NCBI RefSeq assembly: GCF_004664715.2
Contig: NC_051063.1
Span: 143,991,319 to 144,055,318, forward strand
DNA from: Peromyscus leucopus
Lineage: Eukaryota; Chordata; Mammalia; Rodentia; Cricetidae
DNA length: 64,000 nt
Direction: 5' to 3'
Shown: one piece after another, positions 45,753 to 59,387 of the stretch
Numbering within the stretch: position 1 is the first letter of the stretch
Layout: every line of letters begins with the position of its first letter
Position numbers and translations under genes: made by a program
Notes under the pieces: model-generated
The model's database searches: none
What the model was told of the DNA's origin: nothing
The model's input: only the letters and a program-made list of their open reading frames with translations

Positions 45753-46719
45753 TATAACAGCTGGTGTCCCCATCTCCACCCCCAGGGACCCCTCTCTCCC
45801 TCCCTTCCTCCCCACTCCACCTACACCTAGACATGTTTAGGTTTAATTTCTGTCTTTGAACCTGATGGCAATGATCTCTTGCTAAGGGTTCGTTCCTACT
45901 TGAATAGTTGCTTGTATTGTTTTTACACAATTAATTCATGACATGGAACAGAAGGCTGACAAAGTTTTTTGTTTGTTTGTTTGGTTGGTTGGTTGGTTTG
46001 GGGGCTTTTGTTTTGTTTTGTTTTAAATTAGATTCTCAAATCTAAAGTGTGCCATAACCTTCCACTTGGGAATTAGTTGCTACAAAAACCTGCCATTGGT
46101 TCTCAATAACCTACATCTGCTGGTCCCAAACCCTGACACTATTGCAATGGGCAGGAAATTGACTCCACATTTTTGATGTTCCTATTAGTGCAATTTCAGA
46201 GGTACAGAAAGCTGCAAAATACTGCCCAGTGAAGTACTGAAGTCTGGGAGGAAGGAATTTAGAATTTACCAACCATGTTTGATGCTGTTTTTTGGTGATC
46301 AAAAAGAATTAAAAGACAGAATGGAAAAGTGACTAGGCATCACCCACTATCAGTAAAGTGTGATTGCTTCTGCTATCTTCCTGAGTGTTTGATACTCTCT
46401 AGAGTGTTCCTTCTCATGCGTATATAAGGACAGAACAATATTTTAAATTTATAATCAGACCTGGAAGCCACTCTAAGAAATCTGGCTAGAGATACTTTAT
46501 CAATAAGTGCTATGGATTTGCTCTCATTGTCTGTTCTCAAACACCCTTTGTCTGTTATTTACTTATTACGTTGATCATTCAAATTGATTTCCACTGCCAA
46601 AAAGTAAAACATCATTTCATTTCTTTCTTTGCATAATATTACAACAGACATAAAGATGTGTAAAATGGCTGCACAATAACATGTGCCTGAGCCTCAATTA
46701 TATATAAAAACAAGTGCAG
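45753..46719. other. Unassigned sequence with (TTTG)n/(GGTT)n at 45966-46024
   Basis: Apart from the tetranucleotide run nothing is recognised. Confidence 0.4.
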
Positions 46720-46838
46720 AATATATATATATATACATATATATATATGTATATATATATATAGAGAGAGAGAGAGATAGATAGATATATAGATACATAC
46801 ATACATACATACATACATACATACATACATACATACAT
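46720..46838. repeat. Compound (AT)n(GA)n(GATA)n(ATAC)n microsatellite
   Basis: AT-rich dinucleotide block, then GA units, then GATA and about eleven ATAC units. Confidence 0.95.
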
Positions 46839-47087
46839 AGATGATAGATTCATGGTTAATTGATTTTAGGTGTTTTTTGCAGTATTAGTTTACTTCTTGT
46901 ATTTGTGATCCTGATTTAGAGTGAGCCTTCCAACCTCAAATTATCCAGATGTAGGATGACTCTTCACATCAAAAGATCCAACTAAGAAAATTCCTCTTAA
47001 GGGTGCCCAGTAGTCAAGTTGATAACCAAGATTATTCATCACAATCTCTCCTCCCTCTGTGTGTGTCTCTCTGTCTCTGTCTCTCTG

Positions 47088-47197
<110 letters not shown>

Positions 47198-47327
47198 ATG
47201 CTAGTAGGAATGCATTTGCCACTGCATCCATATGGACATCAAAGGACAACTTGCAGGAATTTATTTTCTCCTTTTGATAACTGGGTCCTGGACATTCAAA
47301 TCAGGTCCTCTGGCTTTTGGATGCTTT

Positions 47328-47535
47328 TGAAAAAAGAGATGGCTCAATATTTAAGAGCACGGGCTTCTCTTCCAGAGGACCAGGATTTGATTCTCACAAA
47401 CCACGTGGAAGTTCACAACAATCTATCTCCAGTTCCAGAAGATTCAAGAGCCTTTGCTGGACTCCATGAGCACTGAACACACATGGTGCTCAGACATACA
47501 TTCAGGGAAAGCACAAATACACGTAAGTAATAAAC
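47328..47535 (+). repeat. B3/B2-type SINE
   Basis: Begins aaagagatggctcaatattt with aagagcacgggcttctcttc and gaggaccaggatttgattct, and ends near acataca..caaatacacgtaa. Typical tRNA-derived rodent SINE. Confidence 0.75.
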
Positions 47536-48880
47536 TTTTCTAATTAACTTTTTAAAAAGTTGGTAAAGCATTAAAGCACAATTTCCTCTAATACATCCCA
47601 TAATCTGTTTGTCTATTTTTAATTTCATATTTTATATTTAAGAGCTTTATGCTATTTAAGAATTACACTTTTTAAAGCTTACTTAAATGCTTTACTTTAG
47701 AAAATACACAGATTTTCCACAATTGAAAATTAATCTTTTTCAATTATCCCTGAAAGCATATTTTATTCTAATTTAAAAGCTAATAAGGTATTAAATGATA
47801 TCTTATAATCTTATAATGGTGACTCAGCTGTTTCTAAAATTCCAAGCCTTATCAAGAGGAAAATGAGTACACATGGAAGTGTTTTGATTATGTTGTATGT
47901 TGTATATATTGTTTTAGCTGAAAGATGAACACTTACCATGGACATATATGTGCATTACTATCCATGAGTCTAAATCACTAAAAGTTTCTATACAGCAACA
48001 CAAGCATCTACAAGGTACATGGCTCAAACCTCTGAATTTGCACATTTTAATATTCAAATCTTGTAGAAAACAAGAGAACTCTTGATTTTACAAGTAGTGT
48101 TAGAACCATATTAACTTGAAAAAAAATGAAGTCAGTTTCAGCAACAGAGCACCTGAGTAACCCATGAGGAGGTAGGAAAAATTTCCCCAACGCTTCTGGA
48201 TTTCCTATGAGCAAGCAGACTTGAGGCTGCAGATATGCCTTACATATTCTTTTTACCTTACAGCAATAGTTCCTGGGAGGTTTGTTTTATAGCTGATCAT
48301 TCACATTCTTCCAGATAGAATTTAGGATAGGTCTGGAGGCAGGTGACCTTATCCTAGTACATCTCAGTTCAACAAGGTTATCTAGAAGGACTTATTACCA
48401 GCCACCTCCAACCCTGACCATGAGCATGGTAAGTTAATTGTCTTCCCTTTCATACAGAGTAACATAACACAGACTAAGATGAAATATAGCCCAGTGATTG
48501 AAAGGATGGTGTCATTTCCACTGCCATTGTATCATAGGGAAGATATGTCTTACATATGAATAGAGACATGCACTCTGTATCACACGCCTATACAAAATAA
48601 GTTAATAATAAAACATTTCAAATTCAAATTAAAGATATCTTTTCTCTTTGAGAGTACTAACCACAGTGATACAGTTTGGGGAAAAAAATGTAACAAAGTG
48701 GAAGTTTACAAAACATAATGTACCATGGAATATAATCCTACAATCCCCAGTACTGAGAACATTTTATTGTAAGAAACAACCATGTCTAATTCTATCCTAA
48801 CCCATATAGAAATGCAGATGTTATAAAAAGTGATGTAGTGACTATAAATGCCAACTTTTCACCAAAATTAAAAGAAACAT
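47536..48880. other. Unassigned AT-rich sequence
   Basis: No gene or repeat recognised. Confidence 0.35.
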
Positions 48881-48962
48881 GAGGCCAGCCTGGTCTACAA
48901 AGCGATTCCATGACAGCCAGGACAGCACAAAGAAACCCTGTCTCAAAAATAAAAGTAAATAA
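48881..48962 (+). repeat. 5'-truncated B1 SINE
   Basis: The 3' half of a B1 from gaggccagcctggtctacaa to gaaaccctgtctcaaaaat. Confidence 0.85.
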
Positions 48963-48989
48963 ATAAACTGTTTTTGTTTTTGTTTTTTC

Positions 48990-49140
48990 GCCAGGCAGTG
49001 GTGGCACATGGCTTTAATCCCAGTACTCAGGAGTCAGGTGGATCTCTGTGAGTTCAAGGTGAGCCTGATCTACAGAGTGAGTTCCAGGATAGCCAGGGCT
49101 GTTACACAGAGAAAAGCTGTCTCAAAAAAAGGGAAAAAAG
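48990..49140 (+). repeat. B1 SINE
   Basis: A complete B1 from gccaggcagtggtggcacat to aagctgtctcaaaaaaaggg, moderately diverged. Confidence 0.9.
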
Positions 49141-49839
49141 AAAAAGAAACATTAATGATTTAAATATAGAATATTTAAAAGCCTGAAGTTCAGCCCTAAT
49201 GCTCAACTTCTTCAAAACTTTCAGTTCCACACTTCAAACCATGACCAACTATCAATGATTCACCTGGACCCCAAACAAAGGAGAGTCTGGCCATCTTTTC
49301 TTAACACAACAAAGCATCAGTTATACAAGCCACTGTACAAAATTTCTAAAACATTTTCATTGAAATTTATGTACAATTATTAATTGGAGCTTATGAGATA
49401 TTGTGAGACTGACTCACAATTTGATATCCATGTTAACTAAGCCACAATTGTAAAACTGAAATTATTTGTATCAATCTTGACATATGACAAATAGATATTT
49501 CTATAAAATTCCACATTTTGTTCCTAATTGAAAAATAAAAACTACTAAGTTAATCACTTCCATGAAATAGAATGATATTCCAAAGTATTCCATAGATTTT
49601 TTCCATAAACCAATCAAATCCCCATGCTTGATGCAAAATTCAAAATGTATTTTTATTAAAATCAAGATCATAGCCAAAATTTGTATGCATGGAGAAAGAA
49701 AAAAAACATTTTCCAAGAACTTGATAGTATAATCTTTAACCAAAACTTTCATGCAAATATTACCAGAAAACAAACAAACACAAACAATAGCAACCCTGAG
49801 GCTAAGACTTGACATTGAAGGCAAACATGAATTATGTAC
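49141..49839. other. Unassigned AT-rich sequence
   Basis: Part of a 170-codon minus-strand frame (50013-49501) lies here. It crosses from unique DNA into the antisense strand of the next LTR and has no recognised domain. Confidence 0.35.
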
Positions 49840-50247
49840 CATGAAATGCTGTAGATATCGCTCTGTATAAATAAAATGCTGATTGGCCAGTAGCCAGGCA
49901 GGAAGTATAGGCAGAACAAACAGAGAAGAGAATTCTGGGAACAGGAAGGCTGAGTCAGGAGATGCTGCTAGCCGCCGCCACGAGTACCAACATGTAAGAT
50001 ACTGGTAAGCCATGAGCCATGTGGCAAGGTATAGATTATAGAAATGGGTTAATTTAAGATATAAGAACTAGATAACAAGAAGCCTGCTGTGACCATACAG
50101 TTTGTAAGCAATATAAGTCTCTGTGTGTTTACTTGGTTGGGTCTAAGCGCTGCAAGACTGGCAGGTGAGAGAGATTTGTCCTGACCGTGGGCCAGACAGG
50201 ACTGGAGAAAGCTCCAGCTATGGTGAAACTGTATTTTTCCTACAGGT
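49840..50247 (+). mobile_element. Solo LTR, rodent ERV type
   Basis: Contains gctctgtataaataaaatgc (TATA-like plus start region), ccaggcaggaagtatagg, cagagaagagaattctggga, ctgctagccgccgccacgag and gtgagagagatttgtcctg. I recognise this as a common cricetid/murid LTR but cannot name the subfamily. No duplication was found at the edges, so the boundaries are approximate. Confidence 0.6.
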
Positions 50248-51699
50248 GGGGCAGATGGTCATCCAGATGTATTTAAATGGAAGGATTTTAGGCAAGTATG
50301 TTAACTATCTTTCAAATGGCCCCAACTAGCAGTCAAGTTACTGGACTCTCTTTCTGAACCATCAGCCTTCATCAGCAATTTAAGATCATTCCTGATTCCA
50401 GCACCAAGTGTTAAAGGGCCTGCTCCCACCATAAGGCAACTATGTCCCATGGATGATCACAGGCCCATGTGGTATCGGTTAGGTACTCTAAACATGATAC
50501 TAAGATACCTGGCTAAGCATGCATCTTGTATTTGTCTACGAACTCCATAGCAGTTATGCAAGCATAGGATATGAACAACTAGGCAATCCAGAGAATTTTA
50601 AAATAAAATGTAAGCCAACTGCACAGCATAAACCTTGTTCCCTATGCAAAACTAAAAAAAGAAACGCCATTGTCTTGGTTCCAACCAGGACTCCCACACA
50701 GCGAGAACTGTGTGAACTAAGAAATCAACAGTCTTCAACAACATCCCTGTTGTATATTCATAGGACTCAACAGACTGCCGCTTCTTGCAACACCTATGGA
50801 ACATAAACCAAAGCTCAAGCTTTTCAGCATGGTAGTCTAGCTTGTGTCAAGAGATCTGATGTATTTACCCATAAGGGAATGAGACTAAGAAATTCAGCAA
50901 GGTAGATTTCTGCCACTTGATACTATTTGTCGCATGGTATTTTTAAGGTTTACTCAGGCACTTTCTATTGATTATCCCTTAGCTCTCCACCCACACTGAG
51001 ACAGCCAACTCCAGAAAGAGTTTTATCCTGCACAAGAAAAAGGCTCATAGCCTGAAAAAGAAGCTTGTTCACGGCCAGACAGTCACCAAGTGTCGAAATT
51101 TCCAAACAAATTCTAACATCTCTTTTCATTTTCATTTTTAAAATTATCTTCCTGGGATGTAGCTTTCAGTTCAACTCCTAAAATGCTAGTGAATGCCTAT
51201 ATAGCTTCAATGCCTTTTCAGCATTATACACAATCCTTGACATGTCTGCATCTCCAGGCATAGTAGGGACCACACAGAGCAGTAGGCATCTACTCTCTGT
51301 TAGAAAACAGGACTACTCTGTCAGATTTCTGCGGCTCTTCACCAGCTTACAGTTGAACAACTTCATAAATGGAAGTAAAATGGAGACGATGACAGAGTTG
51401 TGAGGCCAGAGGCATGCACATGCCACTGTCATGAATTAGTAAGACGCCTTTGGGAGTGTCCATTTAACCTCAGTCATCCTCCTGGGCCCAAGGCATAGAA
51501 AACAAGTCTCCACCTTTTGTCCCCTTTCATCAAGAATGTTTTTTCCTTGACTTTGGCGTCAGCTCCCAGATCACTTGCTGTGGTGTTCTGCACCTTTCAT
51601 ATTTTCTTCCTAGTCATAATATTGCTTCAGTCATAACCTTGGCACTTTGAGGAATAATTGTCCCTGACAAGAGGGTGAATCACTGACAGAGAGTTGATA
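50248..51699. other. Unassigned sequence
   Basis: No gene or recognised repeat. Confidence 0.35.
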
Positions 51700-52260
51700 A
51701 GCATTACATACAGATGACAGCAGTCGGGACATATCGGATTACTGCTGTGAATATAATAAAAGAGAGACTAAACACTTTGGCAGCTCACAGACAAGCCATT
51801 TCATAACTCTCCAGTGAAGCTATTATCTTCCATTTACTGCCACTGATAACCAGGTTGTGACTGTCTCCCTACCATCTAGTTTCAATTCACTTAACACGTT
51901 GCTGACCAGACATGGAGCAGGAGACAGAGATGATAATCAGGGCTCCTTGCCATTTATTTTCAAAGTTTATCTTCTGCCAACCCCTTCTAGCCTGATAAGT
52001 CTCTAAGTGAGGGAGCTTTAAACCTTCCTGGGGAAGGCAGAGTGCGGTCACACTCTCTCTAATCTGTGACTCCTGGTTGCTTTTGAAGCTGCTGTAGCCA
52101 GGGAAGAAGTGACAACCCACTTTCTCCACTCCTGTGATATACCTGGGCCTCAGAGCCTGGAGCAATAAACAGCTGGGCTATTTTTACACTTAAGGGCTCT
52201 GAGAAGATAAGATTATTATTTTTCCTTTACCGGTCTGAGCCACCTGAAGAGACTCGTCAA
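51700..52260. promoter_or_regulatory. Weak candidate conserved non-coding element
   Basis: Repeat-free, high-complexity sequence. It has homeodomain/OTX-type and GATA-type cores close together (tcggattactgctgtg near 51734, gagttgataagcat near 51690, agataagattatt near 52205). Composition only; no comparative data. Confidence 0.22.
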
Positions 52261-53338
52261 GAGTTGTGTTGTCTGTCAGTATACACACAGCTCTAGCAGC
52301 AAGGACATGAAAAGCACCTATAGAATTGGGGTGCGGATAGTGTTTTTAAGAACTGTCAGAGGGTTTCTCTATAAATATGCAGGCAATGAAATTTAATATT
52401 TCAGAATGTTAGATAGAAAGCAATAATGGAGACTAAAAGCAATGAAGGGGAAAATCAAGGCCTAATGAGGAACTGTTGAGGAACAGCAGAGGGCTGTTGT
52501 AGTACATAACAGAATTAAATGTTTGATTCTTCACCCTGCTCGCTTTTAAATATGTGGCCTCTCAACTTGGTGCTCTATTGAATACACAGTATTTTCTCAG
52601 GTCCTCTTTGAACATATAGACAGATTAGAGATACAGCACTGTCTTTATGTTAACATAGAATGTTCTAGTAACCCATATTACTAGCATCTTTGATACATTT
52701 GTGGGTATCTTGAGAAAGAAAGTTTCAAGAAGGAGGCAGGACAGCACTACATTAAGTCAAGGGTCTTAGCAATGTTGGAATCCACCTAAATGAGGGAGAA
52801 ACAATGAGCAAAACAGATCTTGTCCATGAAACATATTCACAGTCTCCGAAAGTTTCAGATAGAAATTAAACAACCATTCATATCTAGAGGTTAGTATCAG
52901 GGGCTAAATAGAAATAGAATGCCATTCACAAACTTCTTATGAACGACTTTTATTGATTGCCAGACACTAAGGTACAGACAACTGGATTACCAGGTACTGT
53001 CCAAATGCAAGATACCATTCACAAAAGATTCCGTGTGGAAGACTGGCCTTCACACTGAGCAGTGACACTCTGACAGCCACGCTCAGAGGCACAGGACTGA
53101 TACACAAGCATAGTCCCTGTTATTTCAGGCTGTCTTCTCTGAGGCACATTGTGCCCACAGTCAGGAAACAGAGAGTGGTTATTCATGGGGGGTCAGCTCA
53201 CGTTTATCTTTTCACTCAGTCCAGCATCTCAGCCTATGGAATGCTACCATCCATGTCTAGGGTAGAACTTCTCATCTCAAATAATACAGTCTGGAAACAC
53301 CTGTACAAATTTTCCCAGAGGTTTGCTTACATGAGATT
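52261..53338. other. Unassigned sequence
   Basis: No gene or recognised repeat. Confidence 0.35.
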
Positions 53339-53855
53339 TGTAACAGGTTTTCTTTGGGGCCACCAACCAGCTCCCAAATTATAACACGGAGACTTATTAA
53401 TTATGAATGCTCGGCCTTAGTTTAGGCTTGTCTCACTAGCTTTTATATTTGTATTTACCTGTTTCTATTCATCTATGTTTTGCCTTGAGGCTTTCTACCT
53501 TTCTTTCATTCTATATGTCTTATTTTTCCTGCTTTCTTCATGTCTGGCTGACTGGCAGCTGCCTGTCTGGCTGGCCCTCGGCATCTCCATGTAGTCGGAA
53601 GGTTTCTCAGGTGCTGCAAACTTCCAACTACATCTCCCTCTCTTTCTCCCCTGTTCTCTCTTTTCCTTTCTCTCCTTCAAGCCTAGATTCCTACTACTAA
53701 TTATTCTCTTTGCTCACCAGCCCTGCCTATCCCTCTACTGCCTAGCTATTGACCATCCAGCTTTTTCTTAGGCAGGCAAAGCAACACATCTTTACATCAT
53801 TAAACAAATCCAGCATAAACAAATGTAACACAAATTTACGTAAAGTAATATTCCA
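53339..53855 (-). mobile_element. Solo LTR, same family as 41118-41683, antisense
   Basis: Shares ctcccaaatt(a)ata at the 3' end, the ggcaggcaaag..ttaaacaaat..agcataaacaaatg block, and the start complement TGGAATATTAC at 53855. Its edges are TG..CA on the plus strand (tgtaacagg to atattcca). At the place where the 41 kb copy has the minisatellite, this copy has only a few ggctg units (53546-53575). No clear target-site duplication was seen. Confidence 0.72.
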
Positions 53856-56800
53856 TAAAAGGGAATTCTAAATTCCCTCAAGTTGTGAATCAAGCTTTAT
53901 ATTCACAAATACCCATGCATCAGGTTACAACATTATGAAAGGTATTTCTCTGTCATTTTAGTTTTCTCCATGGAGTTTTTCACTGAGGGGAGCCTATGAA
54001 TAAGCCATATGCTGTGAGCTTTCACACTCTGTGCCTCAGCTTCCCCTTCTAAAGCCCACTGCTAGGCTGGGATCAGCTAAGGCTGGGATTCCTACAGAGG
54101 AGAGAACATTCTACTGAAGTGCCAGCAAACTCAGGTGTGAAAAGACAGACTTGCGACAGGAAAACCAGAAAACTGGAAAAGGATGGTGGAGACCTTGCCT
54201 TGTACCCATCACCAGCCATGCCAGCCACCCAGCCTCCTTAGGGATATCTCAGGATATAACTATTATCATACCGTTTTTTAGTATGAAGTCACCAAAATCC
54301 TGAGATTGCTCAAGAGTCTCACCCTGAAAGGGACATATGCAAATATGTGCCCACACGTCTGTCCAAAGCTGAGTTCATGGGCCTCTTATCAACCGAGTCT
54401 CATTATATGAACTTGAGCCCATCCGTGGCCTCTCTCCTGTTCTTCTATCTTCCAGAGAAAGTTCCAAATATAAAATAAGTGGAAAAGTTCATCTACACTA
54501 TAAGAACATAGGATGAGGAATATACTCATCTCACAAATAAAAATTATCATCATCTCTTTAGAAAACATTTAAACATTCATACAAGCAGTTCAAAGAAGCA
54601 AGTAGACACATTTGAAAACAGCCAGCAAGTTCTTATCTCAGAGATCCAGGAGCTCCATCCAAACTCTCCAGAGAAGAGAGGATGTTATGAGTGTGTGAAC
54701 TAAGATTCAGGAAAGCTCTCTGTGTGGAAAAATCAGTCTCTGGGCACATACCAGCAAGGTTTTTCTCCTGAAGCCAGGGACTATGAGTGAGTGTGAGATC
54801 TAGTAAGGTCACAGGAGGAACTTACTTGACATGCACTGAATGCTGACCCATCTAAGGAATTGTATTTCCGATGTCACCCTGAGTCAAGGTCACTCCTAGC
54901 AATTGGTTTATACCTGAAGATAGAGAGAGGTCTGATAGAAGTGAAAACGTTGTACCTGGATACAAAGTACCACAGGCTGGTTGAATGTGTCCCTGGGGAC
55001 ACTCTGCCAGTCTTCAACCTGCTTCCTATGCATCTAACCCCCTCACTCATAATGAACAGGCAAGCCAATATTCAGAGTTGCTGCACATCCTGTGCTAAGA
55101 CTAGCCCCCGTCTGAAAGCTTATACATGTTCACTCACAGACAACTCAAGGGTAACTGTTGTTCAAGACAGTCTGACAGTGTATGACTTAAGGACATCACC
55201 TGTACAGTGAGATAGCCTTGTACCATGTTCAGCTCTCTACCCACTGCCCAGAGTACCACAGGGTAGTACTTTAAACTTCTCTTTCTCTGTTTCCTCACAT
55301 GTTCCACCGGGTTAATGATGCAGTTAGTACAAAATTAAATTAGTGAATTCATGTAGCATCTTTATAGCTGGTCTGAATGCCCCAGCATGGAATACCCAGG
55401 GTTCCCTCTGAATTGTCCAGCCAGATGATTACTTAGAATACATTTAAAATCAACAGGAAGGCTATAGTAGTGGAATCTCAACTTTCCCCACACTACTTAT
55501 AAATTACCTTAAAACCTTACACAAAACTATTGTCTTATGAAGTATTATTGATTTTCCAGGTTATCTCTACAAATTGGTCTTCCTTTCAGCTGAGATACAC
55601 CTAAACTACAGTGTGTAAAGTACACTTAGCATTATTATTTACTCTTTTATCATGATTAACATTCTTTTTTGGATGATCAAGAAAACACACAATGTGAGGA
55701 ACTCACTTTTGAGCCACAAATCTTCCCAGCCAAGATTAAAATAATAAAATAAAATACTTACCTAGTTATAAAAATGACTGGTTCCTCCAACTTTGAAAAA
55801 TAAAATCCTTTTGTTTAGAGATTGGGGATTGGTTTTGGTTAGGATACAGGATCCTAAGAGTGAAGGAAAGTAACTCAGGATTATTTTTAGAAATGCTTTC
55901 TTAGACACTCTAGAATAAGTTCCATCAATCAAGTACCAGAGAACTGGGGTGGAAATAGTTAATAGAACAGCCATTATGCCTATAATTGTGAAAGGTTTCT
56001 GCACTCTGAAACCATTTCCTTAATTATTTTAGGTTAACATTGTGCCCATAGTCAGGGTAGCAAAGGGAACATGTGTAATCTGAAACCCCAGATATGGTGC
56101 CTGCCCTGAATTGAGATAACATTAAAGATTTTACTGCTGATACATTATAAATTATTTCTATTACTGTGGTCCTGTGGGTATTACACTGTCAGTGCACTTT
56201 GCCTATTACCTTACTTAATGTTATTAACACACTTTGGGGTATAAAATTACAGTTTTATCATGGAAACCTTAAACACTTTCATCCAAAGTACTGAATCAAG
56301 TTATTATCTTTACTGACCAGGCCTGTTTTATTGTCATTTCATCACTCATAAAATCTGAGATTCGATTTGATTTAACTATTAAGTAAAGCTTGCTTTTCAT
56401 GCATTTAAACCTAACTGTAATATTAATAAATTCATATATAAGATGACTTCATTTTATTAAAGGTGAGGTAACTTCAAAAGCCTTTTTTAATGTCTCGCTA
56501 CTGCTAAGAAATTTAACTTGACCTGTCTGCACTTCTTTCTCAGCAATATCGGCAGAAATTTAAGATCATCATCTTGGAAGATGGTGGGCACTAACTCTCA
56601 CCTGCTTCTGGTCTGTATTAAATGCTTGGGGTATATTAATCAGAGGCACAAAATAGCATTGCTTGTCATGGTGTCAAAAGGTAATGTTCAATTCCAAACC
56701 AAAAGACACATAGAATCTCCCTACCTTAATGAAACAGAGTCTTTGGCTAAGAAATGTGAAGCAGAAAAGCATGCAAACACATCATTTTGATAGCTTTTAA

Positions 56801-57109
56801 ATTAAAATTGGTTGAAGTCAAGCAATCACTTAGAAACTAGAAAACTACAGTTAAGAGCATAGATTGTGCAAAAAGGTTTTCTACAGGGATCCCATCTGGT
56901 TCTAGCTCTGTGCCTACATATTAGGAAAGAAGTTGAAGCTAGACATCATTATGATATTGTTCAAAAATCCTGTTAAATTGTATTCTCAATATGCTATGTG
57001 TGGCTGTAAGAAACCATGCAAGAGAACATTATTTTATTTGAGTCTACAGTCTTGCCCTTTCAAAAAAAGATACTATTCCTAAGCATTTAAAGCCAGTGGT
57101 CCATGCTTG
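53856..57109. other. Unassigned sequence
   Basis: The longest frame is 116 codons at 54860-55210 on the plus strand, with no recognised domain or repeat. No gene is called. Confidence 0.35.
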
Positions 57110-57305
57110 TGATCATTGCCATGTGAATAAACCACAATTTGCCACTCTCAAGAGATAGGATTGAGTTGAAATTTTGGTTGGGCAAATCACTAGCATTCTG
57201 TACTTTAATTTCAGTGTCTGTAAAGATGAAATAACACCTCCAAGTGCTGCTGAGGGATTTCATGATGAATGTGACTGGCACAGAGATGGTGCTCAGTATG
57301 CAACT
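57110..57305 (+). repeat. MIR SINE
   Basis: Follows MIR in order: gttgggcaaatcactagc, ttcagtgtctgtaaagatga, gggatttcatgatgaatgtg, then actggcacagagatggtgct and cagtatg. The best-preserved MIR in the window. Confidence 0.72.
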
Positions 57306-57382
57306 GCCCACCATTCTCTCTTCTCCTATAGCATCATCTAGCTGCCATTACATCTCCACAACTGAAATCACAGATACATATT

Positions 57383-57740
57383 GTCTTAGTTAGGGTTTTC
57401 ACTGCTGTGAAGGGACATGATGACCATGGCAACTTTTATAAAGGAAACATTTACTTGTGGTGGCTCCCTTGCAGTTCAGAGGTTCAGTGCATAATGATGG
57501 GGAACATGGCAGCATGCAGGCAGATGTGGTGCTGGCTACATCTTGACCAGAAGGCACCAAGAAGTCAACTGACACACTGGGTGGTATCCTGAGTCTATGA
57601 AACCTCAAAGCCTGCCCCAAAAGTGACTCACTTCCCTCCAACAAGGCCATGCCTATGCCAACAAAACCACACTTCCTAATAGTGCCACTCCCTATGAGGT
57701 TATGGGATTATGGGGCAATTGTATTCAAACTACCACACAT
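57383..57740 (+). repeat. Rodent interspersed repeat, family B
   Basis: Runs from tagttagggttttcactgct through gaacatggcagcatgcaggc and cctccaacaaggccatgcct to aatagtgccactccctatga, then a poorly conserved end with actaccacaca. I know this as a very common dispersed rodent sequence but cannot name it securely. Confidence 0.72.
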
Positions 57741-58766
57741 ATAAAGGCAGCCACTGGAAGGCAGGCCCCTAAAGCACAAGTTAGACTATTCAGCATGGCC
57801 CCATGACTACCATGGTCTTCTGGTCAACATATGAAAATCACTCCATATTAGAAGTTTCATGTTTTATAGGCGTTTCTCATCAGTTGAGAAATACTCATAT
57901 TATATGAACTTAAGATATTGTCAACACTGGATCTGGACAGAACAGGTTGACACTTATCTAAGGAGAGCTAGTCAGGAATGACATGAATTAGCTAGGAATG
58001 TAAACAATTCTTAGAAGTTTGACATCCAGCATTTTTGTTTAGTTAACAGAGTCATCGAGCTTCACTGGGGCTGGGGTGAAAAGAAATAGGTCCAGAGTTC
58101 CTCAAATTCTAACCTCTGCCTCCAAGAAAATGGGAACAACAGTAAAAACCCTTGGAAGACTTTGCCCAACGTTATGTGGCTGATTGATGAGAAAGTTGAA
58201 ACCCATGCCCAAGCTTCCTAACCCTCCACATAGTACCTTCATTTCAACTATAAATCCTGTCAACTGCCTTCAGAACTTCAGCCTTCTAAATGTATAGTTT
58301 TCCTACAAAAAAAAAAAAAAAAAAAACCATGGGTTTCTCGCTGGCTGGATGAGAGGCTGAATGTATTGGAGACTCACCAATGGCTAAAACACGGTTTCCA
58401 CTTCTCCTGTAAGGAAGCTGAGCATGCATAGTGAATTCCTCTTCCTTTGTACATTATCTGATGCATGTGAGAGAATCTATGACATATGCATATGTATGTA
58501 TGTATGTATGTGTGGGTTTTATATTCCTATGGAAAACATTGATGATGAACCTTGAAGTGTGAGATTTCACTATGAAGCGTCTGGTTGAAGGTGACAGAGT
58601 CCTTACTGCAGAAGTCTGTCTTTCTTAGTGAGAGGAATAGGTCACATTGTGTCAAGTACTGCACTGCCTCTCTAGCCAAACAGCCTTTAGCCAGCTTCTA
58701 AGAGTGCTTCCCATGTCTTCAACTATTTGGCATCTATTTTCTTTCACTTTATATTTCAGTAGAAAT
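57741..58766. other. Unassigned sequence with A20 (58307-58326) and (ATGT)n (58489-58512)
   Basis: No gene or named repeat; the two simple runs are short. Confidence 0.4.
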
Positions 58767-58783
58767 CCATTAGAATTTTTTTA
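58767..58783. repeat. Target-site duplication (ccattagaattttttta), left copy
   Basis: Seventeen bases identical to 59388-59404, bracketing a twin-primed L1. The right copy continues ..aagc, giving an L1-endonuclease-type TTTT/AA site on the plus strand. Confidence 0.92.
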
Positions 58784-59387
58784 TTATAACTCAACCTACC
58801 TTTTTTGGTTTAAAGATACTTTAAATTCTTTTTTTTATTTAAGATTTTTTTTTTTTTTAGTCATTGCACATACCAACCACAGATCTCCCTCTCGTCCCTC
58901 CTCCAGCTTCCCCAGACCCACCCTCCATCCCCTCTCCAAAAGGGTAAGGGCTCCCATGGGGAATCAGCAAAGCCTGGTACATTCAGTTGAGGTGAGACCA
59001 AAGCCCTCCCTCGCCCTGCATCAAAGCTGAACAAGGTGTCCCACCATAGGTAAAGGGCTCTAAGATCCCCACTCATGTACTAGGGGAAGATCCTGATTCC
59101 ACTGCCAGGAGCTCCTCAAACAGATCAAGGTAATCAGATTGGTGAATACCCTAACGTCATCATAGAGCCATCATCCAGTAGCTGATGGAAGCAGATGCAG
59201 AGATCCACAGTGAAGTATCCAAGCTCCACAGTTCAGGGAATTCAGTTGAAGAGAAGGAAGAGGGATTATATGAGCAAGGAGGGGTCAAAATCATGATGGG
59301 GAAATCTACAGAGACAACGGAACTAAGCTCATATGAACTCACAAACTTTACTGACAGTTGTGGAACCTGCATGGGACTGGACTAGGC
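58784..59387 (-). mobile_element. Twin-primed (5'-inverted) L1 3' end
   Basis: The span 58860-59128 is L1 3' UTR in reverse; 59129-59387 is L1 3' UTR in sense (cagattggtgaataccctaa, aagcagatgcagagatccac, matching 37750-37830). The poly(A) lies reversed at 58843-58858. This head-to-head arrangement with a perfect 17-bp duplication is the hallmark of twin priming during L1 insertion. The extra 58784-58842 between duplication and poly(A) may be a transduced 3' flank. Confidence 0.88.

Noticed and set aside
49501..50013. 170-codon minus-strand open frame with hydrophobic stretches
   Set aside because: It starts inside the antisense strand of an LTR and ends in AT-rich unique DNA; no recognised family, no promoter or splice context.
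54860..55210. 116-codon plus-strand frame
   Set aside because: No recognised motif or splice structure; considered chance, though not excluded.
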